Both the position numbers and the translations under genes were made by a program. This document shows positions 1-8,057 of a stretch of DNA of 16,019 bases, piece by piece. The notes beneath the pieces were generated by a model. That model made no database searches. It was not told where the DNA came from and was given only the letters and a program-made list of their open reading frames with translations. Every line of letters starts with the position of its first letter. Position 1 is the stretch's first letter. The DNA is from Tannerella sp. (GTDB lineage: Bacteria > Bacteroidota > Bacteroidia > Bacteroidales > Tannerellaceae), in contig JAIRXI010000123.1 of NCBI GenBank assembly GCA_031268395.1, forward strand, positions 1 to 16,019. Reading direction: 5' to 3'.

Positions 1-17
1 GATTAAATAAATGTATT

Positions 18-1610
18 ATGACAAAATATCTGCTACTTATCACATTCCTGCTTCCGGCAGGGATGTATGGACAGTCGCCCGCGGAACATTCCGGGGAGGA
101 ACTGGAATGTACGACGGTGACGGTTGGCCGGAAAGCATCGGCCGACGGCTCCGTAATGACTTCGCACAGCGACGACAGCGGGCGTACCCGCACCAGCATT
201 ACGGTCGTGCCGGCCAAAGACCATCCCGCGGGAACGATGAAAACACTGTATCGCCGCCGCGCCGCGCCCGACGAAAAGGGACGGATGCCTCACTATGAGT
301 TCGTGGAAACGGGACAGATCCCGGAAGCGGCGCATACGTACCAGTACTTCAATTCCGCCTACCCGTGCCTGAACGAAAAACAGCTGGCCATCGGCGAATC
401 GACCTTCGGCGGACGCGGCGAACTGCGCTCGGGCCTGGGACTGATCGACTGTTCGAGCCTTTGCATGTTGCTGCTGGAACGCTGTTCGACCGCCCGGCAG
501 GCCATCCGTACGGCCGGCGAACTGCTCGAAAAATACGGCTGGAACGACGGCGGAGAATGCCTGACCATTGCCGACCGGCTGGAAGTGTGGCACCTGGAAA
601 TCACCGGCCCCGGAACGGGGAAAACGGGCGCCGTATGGGCGGCGCAGCGCATCCCCGACGACCATGTCGGCGTCAATGCCAATGCGTCCACCATCCGCGA
701 AATCGACCTGAAAAACAAAGACTGTTTCATGGCCTCGGCCAACGTCTTTTCCGTGGCCGAAGAAAACGGATGGTATGACCGGAAAAGGGACGTCTTCCGT
801 TTTGCCTACGCCTACGCGCCCTCCACACGAACCTCAATAGCCTGCCGCCGCCGCGAATGGCGGGTGTTCAGCCTGCTGGCGCCCTCGCTGAAGCTGGATG
901 CCAACAGCGAAAACTATCCGTTCTCCGTGAAGCCGGATGCGCCGGTGAGGAAGGAAGACATGGTGCGCGTGTTCGCAGACTACTACGAAGGGACGGATTT
1001 CGACCTGCGCAAGACGCTGACCGTGACCGGCGACAGCGGCCGGACGGTCCTCTCGCCGCTGGCCAATCCGTTCATGAAAGCCGACGAACTGAAACTGCAC
1101 CGAATCAACGGCGGCTGGAGCTGGCGGGGCGAGCGTTCCATCGCGGTGCACTACACCATCTACGCCACCATCCTGCAATGCCGCAACTGGCTGCCCGACG
1201 AAGTGGGCGGGCTGTGCTGGTTTGCGCTCGACAACGTCGCCTCCTCCATCTACGTGCCCTTTTACGGCTGTGTGACGGATTTGCCGCAGAGCTACAGGAC
1301 GTGCGGCCGCGAAACGGGCTTCAGCCGGGAGGCGGCCTGGTGGGCTTTCAACCGCCTGGGCACGATCGCCGCCAAACGCTGGGGCGACATGCACCTGGAG
1401 GTCGACAGCGTGTGGAAACCCATGCAGGCTGAACTTTTCGATAAACAGCGCGCGGTGGAAACCGAAGCGCTCTCGCTGCTCGGACAGAACAGACGGGCAG
1501 AAGCCGTCGATTTCCTTACCCGATACAGCAGCGAATGTGGCAGCACGGCTGTCGAAACGGCCTGGCGTACGGGCGACTACCTCTGGACAACGTTCGACGG
1601 AATGTGGTAA
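18..1610 (+). CDS. Secreted C69-family dipeptidase (PepD-like Ntn hydrolase)
   Basis: A 530-residue protein with an N-terminal signal peptide (hydrophobic residues 4-17, probable cleavage after Gly18). Cys31 then begins the motif CTTVTVGRKASADGSVMTSH, the family hallmark around the N-terminal nucleophile cysteine. Known for the family: peptidase C69 enzymes (Lactobacillus PepD, PF03577) are Ntn hydrolases that remove a short propeptide so that this cysteine becomes the catalytic N-terminus, and they cleave dipeptides. Here residues 19-30 would be that propeptide. Length is normal for Bacteroidales members. Export implies periplasmic or outer-surface peptide hydrolysis; substrate is unknown. 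The ATG at 18 is chosen because it gives the signal peptide; an ATG at 11 is in another frame. Only 17 nt lie upstream, so the promoter and any operon partner are outside the window. The next gene lies on the other strand. Confidence 0.9.
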   Translation: MTKYLLLITFLLPAGMYGQSPAEHSGEELECTTVTVGRKASADGSVMTSHSDDSGRTRTSITVVPAKDHPAGTMKTLYRRRAAPDEKGRMPHYEFVETGQIPEAAHTYQYFNSAYPCLNEKQLAIGESTFGGRGELRSGLGLIDCSSLCMLLLERCSTARQAIRTAGELLEKYGWNDGGECLTIADRLEVWHLEITGPGTGKTGAVWAAQRIPDDHVGVNANASTIREIDLKNKDCFMASANVFSVAEENGWYDRKRDVFRFAYAYAPSTRTSIACRRREWRVFSLLAPSLKLDANSENYPFSVKPDAPVRKEDMVRVFADYYEGTDFDLRKTLTVTGDSGRTVLSPLANPFMKADELKLHRINGGWSWRGERSIAVHYTIYATILQCRNWLPDEVGGLCWFALDNVASSIYVPFYGCVTDLPQSYRTCGRETGFSREAAWWAFNRLGTIAAKRWGDMHLEVDSVWKPMQAELFDKQRAVETEALSLLGQNRRAEAVDFLTRYSSECGSTAVETAWRTGDYLWTTFDGMW

Positions 1611-1627
1611 CATCCGGCGGCGTGCGC

Positions 1628-1702
1628 CAAATGCACGCGGCGGACGCAGCGCTGGAGAAATCTGCGGAAATCCATCCAATCTGCGTCCGCTGCGTGCATT
1701 TG
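1628..1702. repeat. Long imperfect inverted repeat (22-nt arms)
   Basis: Arms at 1628-1649 and 1681-1702 match at 21 of 22 positions (CAAATGCACGC... / ...GCGTGCATTTG), separated by 31 nt that contain AATCTGCGGAAATCC. It starts 18 nt after the dipeptidase stop, so it could end or protect that transcript. No T-run follows it, so a classic intrinsic terminator is doubtful. A dispersed palindromic element is the alternative. Confidence 0.75.
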
Positions 1703-1761
1703 ACACACCTCCGTTCACAAAACCGTCCCGCACGACCGGCCCCTCCCCTACCCTGCCCTGC

Positions 1762-1794
1762 CGGACAGAAATACACTGTCCGCTTCGGGCGAAG
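1762..1794. repeat. Two adjacent short hairpins
   Basis: CGGACAG (1762-1768) pairs perfectly with CTGTCCG (1776-1782) across a 7-nt loop. It is followed at once by CTTC-GGGC-GAAG (1783-1794). A pyrimidine-rich stretch (1795-1823) follows. This could be a weak terminator for the + strand transcript. Confidence 0.5.
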
Positions 1795-1871
1795 GAACCT
1801 CAACCTCCTTTCCACCTCCTTTTAGGGATGCGAAATAAATAACCTGTAAGCGTTTCACGCGCCGCAAGGAG

Positions 1872-1916
1872 CCTCTCCGCCTCCTCCCGATTCAAACACG
1901 GAGGAAGACGGAGAGG
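1872..1916. repeat. Inverted repeat with 18-nt arms
   Basis: CCTCTCCGCCTCCTCCCG at 1872-1889 and CGGAGGAAGACGGAGAGG at 1899-1916 form an imperfect stem: 8 perfect pairs at the base (CCTCTCCG/CGGAGAGG), then a mismatch and small bulges, closed by a 9-nt loop. A weak T-run (CTGTTT, 1919-1924) follows on the + strand. It may be a terminator, though it is 260 nt from the dipeptidase stop. Confidence 0.55.
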
Positions 1917-1941
1917 AACTGTTTCAAAAGCCGAATGCCGC

Positions 1942-2012
1942 CGTCATTGCGAGGAGGAACGACGAAGCAATCGCCGATACACGCAAGGATTGCTTCCTTC
2001 GTCGCAATGACG
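1942..2012. repeat. CGTCATTGCGA-type dispersed palindromic repeat
   Basis: Outer arms CGTCATTGCGA (1942-1952) and TCGCAATGACG (2002-2012) match perfectly over 11 bp. Inner arms GAAGCAATC (1964-1972) and GATTGCTTC (1988-1996) match perfectly over 9 bp. From general knowledge, palindromes with this CGTCATTGCGA...GAAGCAATC layout recur in intergenic DNA of many unrelated bacteria. A partial extra copy of the right end (GCAATGACGG) follows at 2032-2041. Confidence 0.8.
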
Positions 2013-2073
2013 GTGCACGGCGCGCTGTCCTGCAATGACGGGCACACGTATGAAAACTGAGGTTGTTTTGTTA

Positions 2074-2247
2074 TTATACTTCACGCGGGATATTTTTGTG
2101 CATTGAGAAGTAAGGCTCCTGCCTTACAGCAAGCCTGGAGGCTTGCCTTTAACCCGACGCAGCGAAAGACGCTACGCCGAGCGAGGCCGTCATTGCGGGA
2201 GATCGCAATGAAAAGCAATGCACATAACCATGCCGTGTGAAGTATAA
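2074..2247. repeat. Element bounded by inverted TTATACTTCAC ends
   Basis: TTATACTTCAC at 2074-2084 is repeated as its exact complement at 2237-2247; with the adjoining bases the match is 14 of 15. The roughly 150 nt between hold TAAGGC-TCCT-GCCTTA (2111-2126), GCAAGCC-TGGA-GGCTTGC (2129-2146) and a second CGTCATTGCG palindrome. This looks like a small non-coding mobile or MITE-like element, or several nested ones. No target-site duplication was recognised. Confidence 0.5.
2188..2220. repeat. Second, degenerate CGTCATTGCG repeat copy
   Basis: CGTCATTGCG at 2188-2197 is followed by CGCAATG (2204-2210), which pairs with CATTGCG (2191-2197) over a 6-nt loop. The tail AAAGCAATG resembles the inner arm of the copy at 1942-2012. 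Confidence 0.6.
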
Positions 2248-2350
2248 AAGGAGGTGGAAATGAGGTCGTCTGTCCGAAACGAAGGTTTGTCGTGCGGCGG
2301 TCATAAACGTATCGCCCCCTGAACACATGGTTTTACCGGTGAACCTTCCC

Positions 2351-2406
2351 CGTTCATCATTCATCGTTCATCGTTCCCCATTCATCGTTCATCGTTCATC
2401 GTTAAA
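2351..2406. repeat. 7-nt tandem repeat array (CGTTCAT), 8 units
   Basis: Eight consecutive 7-nt units in strict register: CGTTCAT, CATTCAT, CGTTCAT, CGTTCCC, CATTCAT, CGTTCAT, CGTTCAT, CGTTAAA. The ninth position (CGTTACG, 2407-2413) already contains the stop codon of the outer-membrane channel gene, so the array abuts and slightly enters the coding sequence. Read on the transcribed (-) strand the unit is ATGAACG. Such arrays are prone to slippage, and copy number may vary between strains. Confidence 0.85.
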
Positions 2407-2408
2407 CG

Positions 2409-3584
2409 TTACGGCATCACGGCCGAAAGTTCGGCATAAGTCCTGTTGAAATCGCGTTCGGCTTCCAAGGCCCTGTTCACCGTTTCGTAGAGCAGTCCCG
2501 TTTCGACGATATACTCCAGGAGCGATATTTCGCCCGCGTCAAGCGCCTTTTTCAGCAAATCCGCATTATTCAGGGTCGTGAGCGACCTGCGGTACTTTTC
2601 GGCCGAGCGTTTCAGTCCTGCCGCGCGACTGTACAGGATTTGCAGACGGCCGTATAGCTGCTGCTCCGCATCTTCGCTTCGCTTTTCGGCTGCACGGACG
2701 GCCGCTCTGGCCTGCCGCACGCGGTTCCTGTTTTCCCACAGGGGGATGGTGATGCCAAGCGTAAGGCCCTGAAAGTGTTCGCCCGCCACCTTTTCGCTCA
2801 TGTATCCTCCCGAAAAGACGGGAAGACCCATGGCCCTGCTCAGGCTGACACGCTTCCGGCCGACTTCCACCTCCTGCCGCACGTAGGCCAGCACCGGACT
2901 GTGCTGCTCGGCCTGCGCATACCAGTCCTCAAAGCCCGACAGGAACGGGATGTCCTCAAAACGGCTGTCGTCCAGCGACAGGTCCTGCCCGCCGTTCAGC
3001 CTCTTCAGTTCCGACAGCCGTGTGCTCCGTTCCATCCCGATGCGTTCCATCTCGCCTTCCGCGGCCGAGAGATTCAACTGTGCCTTGTTGTACTCCAGGC
3101 GGTTGATGTCGCCCTGCTCCAGCATCCTGTCATACGCTCCGGCAATCGTTTTTGCGTGGCCGAGACGCACTTCCATCTCTTTTTCGAGGGCATTGAAATA
3201 AATCAGCTCGATACCGCAGAGCCGGGCCTCCAGCAAAATATCCTTCCTGCCGGAGAGATACTGCAATTCGGCCAGGCTGTTTTGCCCGTCGGCGATCCGG
3301 CTCTTCAGTCCCGAAAGGGTGGGAATGTCGAACTTCTGGGTCACACTGATATCCGTGCGGTTCCCGACCGCTCCGGGAATGCCCCACAGATAGTTGAATC
3401 CCAGTTCCGGGTTTTCGAGGAAAATGCCGGTGCGGTTTTCCAGTTTCTGCGCTTCGGTTCCTTCCCGGAGCGCCTTCAGGGTGGTGTTGTTCGCTTCGAC
3501 GGACTGCAGTACCCTGTCGATACTGTTCTGTGCCGCAAGCGAAAGGCTGGTCCATGCCATCCATAAAAATATCATCTTTTTCAT
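2409..3584 (-). CDS. TolC-family outer membrane efflux channel (CzcC/CusC type)
   Basis: A 391-residue exported protein: signal peptide at residues 1-18 (ending SLSLAAQ), no lipobox cysteine, then the long helices of an outer-membrane efflux protein (PF02321). The two-fold internal repeat of TolC proteins is visible: RMLEQGDINRLEYNKAQLNL (153-172) and KALDAGEISLLEYIVETGLL (346-365) occupy equivalent places. The motif QKFDIPTLSGLK (83-94) fits the first beta-hairpin segment of CzcC-type channels. It is the last gene of the efflux operon, 12 nt after the pump stop codon. Expected role: the outer-membrane exit duct joined to the pump through the adaptor. It is slightly shorter than typical CzcC proteins. 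The stop codon lies beside a 7-nt repeat array. Confidence 0.9.
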   Translation of the reverse strand: MKKMIFLWMAWTSLSLAAQNSIDRVLQSVEANNTTLKALREGTEAQKLENRTGIFLENPELGFNYLWGIPGAVGNRTDISVTQKFDIPTLSGLKSRIADGQNSLAELQYLSGRKDILLEARLCGIELIYFNALEKEMEVRLGHAKTIAGAYDRMLEQGDINRLEYNKAQLNLSAAEGEMERIGMERSTRLSELKRLNGGQDLSLDDSRFEDIPFLSGFEDWYAQAEQHSPVLAYVRQEVEVGRKRVSLSRAMGLPVFSGGYMSEKVAGEHFQGLTLGITIPLWENRNRVRQARAAVRAAEKRSEDAEQQLYGRLQILYSRAAGLKRSAEKYRRSLTTLNNADLLKKALDAGEISLLEYIVETGLLYETVNRALEAERDFNRTYAELSAVMP

Positions 3585-3596
3585 TCTTGTCCGGTG

Positions 3597-6500
3597 TTAA
3601 GTTGATTTGACTTCATTCGTTGCTGTTTCGCTGTTTTCTTCCCGGTGGGTAATAAAATACATGACCGGAATAATAAATCCGTTGAGAAAGGTGGAACTCA
3701 GTAACCCGCCAAGGATCACCTGTGCCATGGGACTTTGAATCTCGTTCCCCGGCAGTTCGCCTCCGAAGGCCAGCGGGATCAGCGCCAGGGCCGAAGTGAA
3801 GGCCGTCATCAGGATCGGATTCAGGCGGTCCAGGGAGCCGGATATGATACATTCATACAGGGGAAGATGTTCCTTTCTCAGGTCGTTATACCTTGCTATC
3901 AGTAACATGCCGTTTCGCGTGGCAATTCCGAAGAGCGAGATAAACCCGATGATAGCGGGGATACTGATTTCGCCGCCCGTGAAGAAGAGTACCGTGACGC
4001 CGCCGATCAGCGCGAGCGGGAGGTTCAGCAGAATCACGACCGACTGCGCAACGCTCCTGAACTGGTTGAACAGAAGCAGGAAAATGACGAGCATGGAGAG
4101 GAAGGAAGCAAAAAGCAGCGTTCGCGAAGCCGCTTCCTCGCTCTCGAACTGTCCGCCGTATTCAATATGGTAGCCTTCGGGCAGTTGTATGCGTTCGTCG
4201 ATCCGGCTGCGAATATCGTTTACGACGCCCCGCAGGTCCCGGCCTGCCACGTTCGCCGAAATCACAATCTTACGCCCCGCGTTCTCGCGATTGACGGTAT
4301 TCGGCCCCGAGGTGGAAGTGATTTCGGCAATATGCTCCAGCGGGATTTTCCGCCCGCCGGCATCCACGGCCAGTTCCTTTATCCGTGCAACCGTTTCCCG
4401 GCTTTCGTCGTTCACTTTCAGGACAAGATCGAACGCCCGGTTGCCTTCGCTCACCTGCGAGACCGTTTCGCCGGCAAGCATCACGCGGATGATTTCGGCA
4501 AACTCGGGCAGTGAAATGCCGTACTTCGCCAGCATTTCGCGTTTCGGCTCGATTTTGAGCTGCGGACGTTCGATCTGCTGCTCCACGTTCAGGTCGGCAA
4601 TGCCCCTCACCTCCCCTATCGCGGCTTTGACCTGGTTGCCCAGTGCAAACATCCGGTTCAGGTCCGAGCCGAAAAGCTTGATGGCTATGTTAGCCCGCGT
4701 GCCCGACAGCATGGCGTCGATCCGGTGCGAAATCGGCTGTCCGATTTCGATATTCACGCCCGGCAGCGCCTTCAGCCGGTTTCTTACATCGGCAAGAAAT
4801 GCGTCCTTTGAACGCCGCCCCGGCACAAACGGGACTTCTATTTCGGAGACGTTCACGCCCAGCGCATGTTCATCCAGCTCGGCGCGTCCCGTCTTGCGTC
4901 CCGTGGTCTGCACTTCGGGGATGGACAGAAGAATATGTTCTGCCGTCCGCCCCATCCGGTCCGATTCTTCGATGGAGATGCCGGGCAGCGTGCTGATGTT
5001 TATCGTCAGCGACCCTTCGTTAAAGGGGGGAAGGAAACTGCGTCCGAGCATGCACGTTGCCGCAATCGTTACGGCCAGGGCCGTACCGGCCATCCAGAGC
5101 GTCGTCTTTTTATGTCTGAAGGTCCATGCCAGCGCCGGGCGATAGGCGGATTTAAGCTTCCGCACCACGAAAGGTTCCCGTTCCGGCCGGTCCTTTTTCG
5201 GTGGACGGGCAAGCATATAACTGCACAGGACGGGCGTAAGCGTAAGCGCCACAAGCGTCGAGGCAAAGAGCGCCGTGATGAAGGCAATGCCAAGCGGCGC
5301 CAGCATGCGCCCTTCCATCCCCGACAGAAAGAAAAGCGGCATAAAACTTGCCACAATGATCAGCGTCGAGTTGAGGATGGGCATCCGCACTTCCTTCGAG
5401 GCTTCGAAGACGACGTGCATCGCACTCTCGCGCGCTTCTTCCGGCTTCATCCTGTTTTCGCGCAGACGCTTGAACACGTTTTCGACGTCTACAATGGCGT
5501 CGTCTACCAGCGAACCGACGGCAATGGTCATGCCGCCGAGGCTCATCGTGTTGACGGTCATCCCCATCATTTTCAGCGAGAGGACGGAGATGACCAGCGA
5601 CAGCGGAATGGTTATCAGCGAAATCACCGTTGTCCGCACATTCATCAGGAAGATAAACAGCACGATGACGACAAAGATGCCGCCTTCGACAAGCGCATCC
5701 TTTATGTTGCCGATGGAACTTTCGATAAAGCGCGACTGACGGAAAATGTCCGTAGATATCCGCACATCGGCAGGAAGCGACTTGCCCAGTTCGGCGAGCG
5801 AGCGGTCTATCTGCCCGGTCAGATCCAGCGTGCCGGTATCCGGCTGCCGGGTAACGGTCATCAGGACGGCGGCCTCGCCGCGGGACGACGCCACGCCCAG
5901 CCTGGGCGACCTGTTTCCAACCCGGACGTCCGCAATATCCTCCAGCAGGACAGGCACGCCGTTCGTGTTTTTTACTTTGGCCTTGCCCAGCGCATTCACG
6001 TCGCCGGTCGCGAGAACGCCCCGTATCGTATATTCATTCCCATATTCATACAGCACTCCGCCGGAAATGTTTCTGTTCATGCCGGACGTGGCGCTCAGCA
6101 CTTCGTCCAGACTGACGTCACAGTGCTTCATTTTCTGCGGATTCAGCAATATCTGGTATTCTCTGATTTCGCCGCCCAGCACCGAGACCTGCGCCACGCC
6201 GCCTGTGGACAGCAGGCGCGGGCGTATGGTCCAGTCGGCCAGGGTGCGAAGCTCCTGCAGCGAGGTCGTGTCCGACGTCAGCCCGACAATCATCATTTCT
6301 CCCAGGATAGACGACTGGGGACCCAACACAGGATTGCCGGCCTGGGGGGGCAGTGCGTCGCCCACCACAGCCAGCTTTTCCGATACGATCTGTCTGGCAC
6401 GGTAAATGTCCGTACCCCAGTCAAATTCGACCCATACGACGGAAAAGCCCGTCGTCGACGACGAGCGTACGCGGCGTACATGCGTGGCGCCGTTGACGGC

Positions 6501-6713
6501 CGTCTCGACCGGAAAGGTCACAAGCTGTTCCACTTCCTCGGCCGCCATGCCCTTTGCCTCCGTCATGACAACGACGGTCGGCGCGTTCAGGTCGGGAAAC
6601 ACGTCCACTTCCATGCGGGTGGATGTAAAGGTGCCTGCCATCATCAGCAGGACCGCGCCGACCACAACAATCAAACGATTGTCCAGCGAAAACTGAATTA
6701 TTCTGTTTAGCAT
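3597..6713 (-). CDS. CzcA/CusA-family heavy-metal efflux RND pump
   Basis: A 1038-residue inner-membrane RND transporter of normal family length. First membrane segment at about 10-28, followed by the porter domain beginning TRMEVDVFPDLNAPTVVV (32-49). Membrane segments 2-6 lie at about 343-500 and 8-12 at about 865-1022. In TM4 the motif GGMTIAVGSLVDDAIVDVEN (393-412) carries Asp404, Asp405, Asp409 and Glu411, the acidic proton-relay region of the heavy-metal subfamily. The second porter half begins FLPPFNEGSLTINISTLPG (560-578). Known role: proton-driven export of metal ions from periplasm or cytoplasm through adaptor and channel. By eye, positions of the three CusA copper-binding methionines hold Asn572, Asn621 (approximate) and Ala667, so Cu(I)/Ag(I) specificity is not supported; Zn/Co/Ni/Cd-type or other substrates are possible. 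The gene follows the adaptor by 36 nt. Confidence 0.95.
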   Translation of the reverse strand: MLNRIIQFSLDNRLIVVVGAVLLMMAGTFTSTRMEVDVFPDLNAPTVVVMTEAKGMAAEEVEQLVTFPVETAVNGATHVRRVRSSSTTGFSVVWVEFDWGTDIYRARQIVSEKLAVVGDALPPQAGNPVLGPQSSILGEMMIVGLTSDTTSLQELRTLADWTIRPRLLSTGGVAQVSVLGGEIREYQILLNPQKMKHCDVSLDEVLSATSGMNRNISGGVLYEYGNEYTIRGVLATGDVNALGKAKVKNTNGVPVLLEDIADVRVGNRSPRLGVASSRGEAAVLMTVTRQPDTGTLDLTGQIDRSLAELGKSLPADVRISTDIFRQSRFIESSIGNIKDALVEGGIFVVIVLFIFLMNVRTTVISLITIPLSLVISVLSLKMMGMTVNTMSLGGMTIAVGSLVDDAIVDVENVFKRLRENRMKPEEARESAMHVVFEASKEVRMPILNSTLIIVASFMPLFFLSGMEGRMLAPLGIAFITALFASTLVALTLTPVLCSYMLARPPKKDRPEREPFVVRKLKSAYRPALAWTFRHKKTTLWMAGTALAVTIAATCMLGRSFLPPFNEGSLTINISTLPGISIEESDRMGRTAEHILLSIPEVQTTGRKTGRAELDEHALGVNVSEIEVPFVPGRRSKDAFLADVRNRLKALPGVNIEIGQPISHRIDAMLSGTRANIAIKLFGSDLNRMFALGNQVKAAIGEVRGIADLNVEQQIERPQLKIEPKREMLAKYGISLPEFAEIIRVMLAGETVSQVSEGNRAFDLVLKVNDESRETVARIKELAVDAGGRKIPLEHIAEITSTSGPNTVNRENAGRKIVISANVAGRDLRGVVNDIRSRIDERIQLPEGYHIEYGGQFESEEAASRTLLFASFLSMLVIFLLLFNQFRSVAQSVVILLNLPLALIGGVTVLFFTGGEISIPAIIGFISLFGIATRNGMLLIARYNDLRKEHLPLYECIISGSLDRLNPILMTAFTSALALIPLAFGGELPGNEIQSPMAQVILGGLLSSTFLNGFIIPVMYFITHREENSETATNEVKST

Positions 6714-6749
6714 AATTATAATGTCAATGTATGATACATCCGTTTCCGC

Positions 6750-7928
6750 TTAATGGCCGTGCCCTGCGGGAACGACGCCCGCGCTGGCGGCCTGTTTGAG
6801 CTGGTATGTTCCTTTGATAACGACTTTGTCGCCGTTTTGCAGACCGGAAACGACGTGTACCTTCTCGCCGTTATCCTGCCCCAGCGTGATTTCCTGTTTG
6901 CGGTACATCTCCCTGCCGAGTTGCAGATAGACGAAATAAAGTCCCTGCTCTTCCACGACGGCCGATACGGGCAGGCTGATCACATCGTCCCGGGAGGCGG
7001 ACAGCAGGTAAACTTCGGCAAATGCGCCGGGAAGAATATCGCCCGTATTGTCAAATTCGAACGTGACGGGAATGTAAAACGACGACTGGCCCGAACTTTT
7101 CCCGAACGAAAGCAGGCGACCGTTCATGTCCTGTATCCGGTATAAGGTATTGTCGTATGCCGTCCGGAAATGGGCCGTCCGGACGTCGGCCAGGGTTTTA
7201 TAATACTTTTCCGATACTTCGGCCCTCAATTGCAGGCGTTTGTTCCGGGACACGGTTACGATGGGCTGGCCTACGGTCACGTATTCGCCCTGACTGACCA
7301 GCCGGTTCCGGATGAAACCGCTGACCGGCGTTTTCACGGTTACGCCCTGCGCGGTCATATCGGCAGACTGCGCTTCGTAGGCCGTCTTTGCCGTTTCGTA
7401 ACGCTGGCGGATCTGCTCAAATTCCCTGGCGGAAATGATGCTGTCCTTGGCAAGCGCCTCGGCGCGCTGACAGGCTTTCAGTTCCGTCTCGTAATTGATT
7501 TTGGCCAGGGAACTGCGATCGCCGTCCTGCAAATGTTTTGCCGAAACGGTGACAACGGCTTCGCCCGCCTTGACGGCGGTGCCGTCCGTAATGGAGCGGT
7601 TCACAAACGAAACGATGCCGCTGCTCGTTGCCGCAAGCGTTGTTTCGTCGCCCTGTGTCGCCAGAATCTGTCCGCTGGCCTTTATCACCCGGCAGAAGGT
7701 TCCCGGCACAATGTCTTCTGTTTCCAGTCCGGCGGCTTCGGCTTGCATGAGGGAGAAATAAATCTCGCCCGTATGCGCTCTGCCGGCTGCCCCGTCTTCA
7801 TCTTCCTGTCTGTTGCCTTCAGTATGTTCATGCGCCTTTTCCGCTGCATGTCCGTATTCCTTTTCCTTGCGGCAACCACCGGCAATCACGGCCGTTACGA
7901 TGAAAAGGAAGGTTATATTTTTTCTCAT
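6750..7928 (-). CDS. Efflux RND periplasmic adaptor lipoprotein (HlyD/CusB type)
   Basis: A 392-residue membrane-fusion protein. The N-terminus ends in the lipobox VIAGGC with Cys19, so it should be lipid-anchored, facing the periplasm. A His-rich, acidic linker follows (His27, His33, His35, His52 among many Glu/Asp), then the barrel-sandwich halves (about 85-130 and 196-228, including VKTPVSGFIRNRLVSQGEYV), a helical hairpin between them (about 138-195), a beta-barrel (about 230-310) and a membrane-proximal domain (about 315-378). The C-terminus ends GHGH. The family links RND pump to TolC channel and can pass metal to the pump; the terminal histidines suggest metal binding (inference). It sits upstream of the pump gene and 176 nt downstream of the small His/Cys-rich gene. 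Confidence 0.93.
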   Translation of the reverse strand: MRKNITFLFIVTAVIAGGCRKEKEYGHAAEKAHEHTEGNRQEDEDGAAGRAHTGEIYFSLMQAEAAGLETEDIVPGTFCRVIKASGQILATQGDETTLAATSSGIVSFVNRSITDGTAVKAGEAVVTVSAKHLQDGDRSSLAKINYETELKACQRAEALAKDSIISAREFEQIRQRYETAKTAYEAQSADMTAQGVTVKTPVSGFIRNRLVSQGEYVTVGQPIVTVSRNKRLQLRAEVSEKYYKTLADVRTAHFRTAYDNTLYRIQDMNGRLLSFGKSSGQSSFYIPVTFEFDNTGDILPGAFAEVYLLSASRDDVISLPVSAVVEEQGLYFVYLQLGREMYRKQEITLGQDNGEKVHVVSGLQNGDKVVIKGTYQLKQAASAGVVPAGHGH

Positions 7929-7982
7929 TTCTGTTGCTGTTTAATTGATAATAAATGATTGTTTTGAAAACGTCCCTGTGCG

Positions 7983-8003
7983 CTGCCGGATATGATCCGG
8001 CAG
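7983..8003. repeat. Perfect 9-bp hairpin before the adaptor gene
   Basis: CTGCCGGAT (7983-7991) and ATCCGGCAG (7995-8003) form a perfect stem with a 3-nt loop. On the transcribed (-) strand it lies 54 nt before the adaptor start. No U-tract follows. It may be a processing or attenuation structure that separates the levels of the first gene and the pump genes. Confidence 0.6.
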
Positions 8004-8057
8004 ACTGGCTTATGGGAGTTTGTCGTTGAAGGTTGTGCGGGGACACGGTATGTCTGT

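Larger units (their letters stand above)
1611..2408. other. Palindrome-rich intergenic region without a gene
   Basis: No credible gene in about 800 nt; the short open frames here have no recognisable product and run through repeats. The region lies between the 3' ends of two convergent genes and is almost filled by inverted repeats placed one after another (1628-1702, 1762-1794, 1872-1916, 1942-2012, 2074-2247), short hairpins at 2111-2146, and a 7-nt tandem array at 2351-2406. A perfect 16-bp inverted pair, TTTCCACCTCCTTTTA at 1809-1824 and its complement at 2245-2260, encloses the central part. Both flanking genes could use the palindromes as transcription ends, but none has a good U-tract. 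Confidence 0.8.

Noticed and set aside
1535..1842. Short + strand frames over the dipeptidase 3' end and spacer
   Set aside because: They overlap the real gene in other frames and run through palindromes; no similarity to known proteins.
2351..2406. Possible CRISPR array
   Set aside because: The repeats are contiguous 7-nt units without spacers, and no cas genes are present.
4866..6710. Long open frame (614 codons) on the + strand opposite the RND pump gene
   Set aside because: It is the antisense shadow of a strongly conserved gene; it has very biased composition (Arg, His, Gln) and no recognisable domain.
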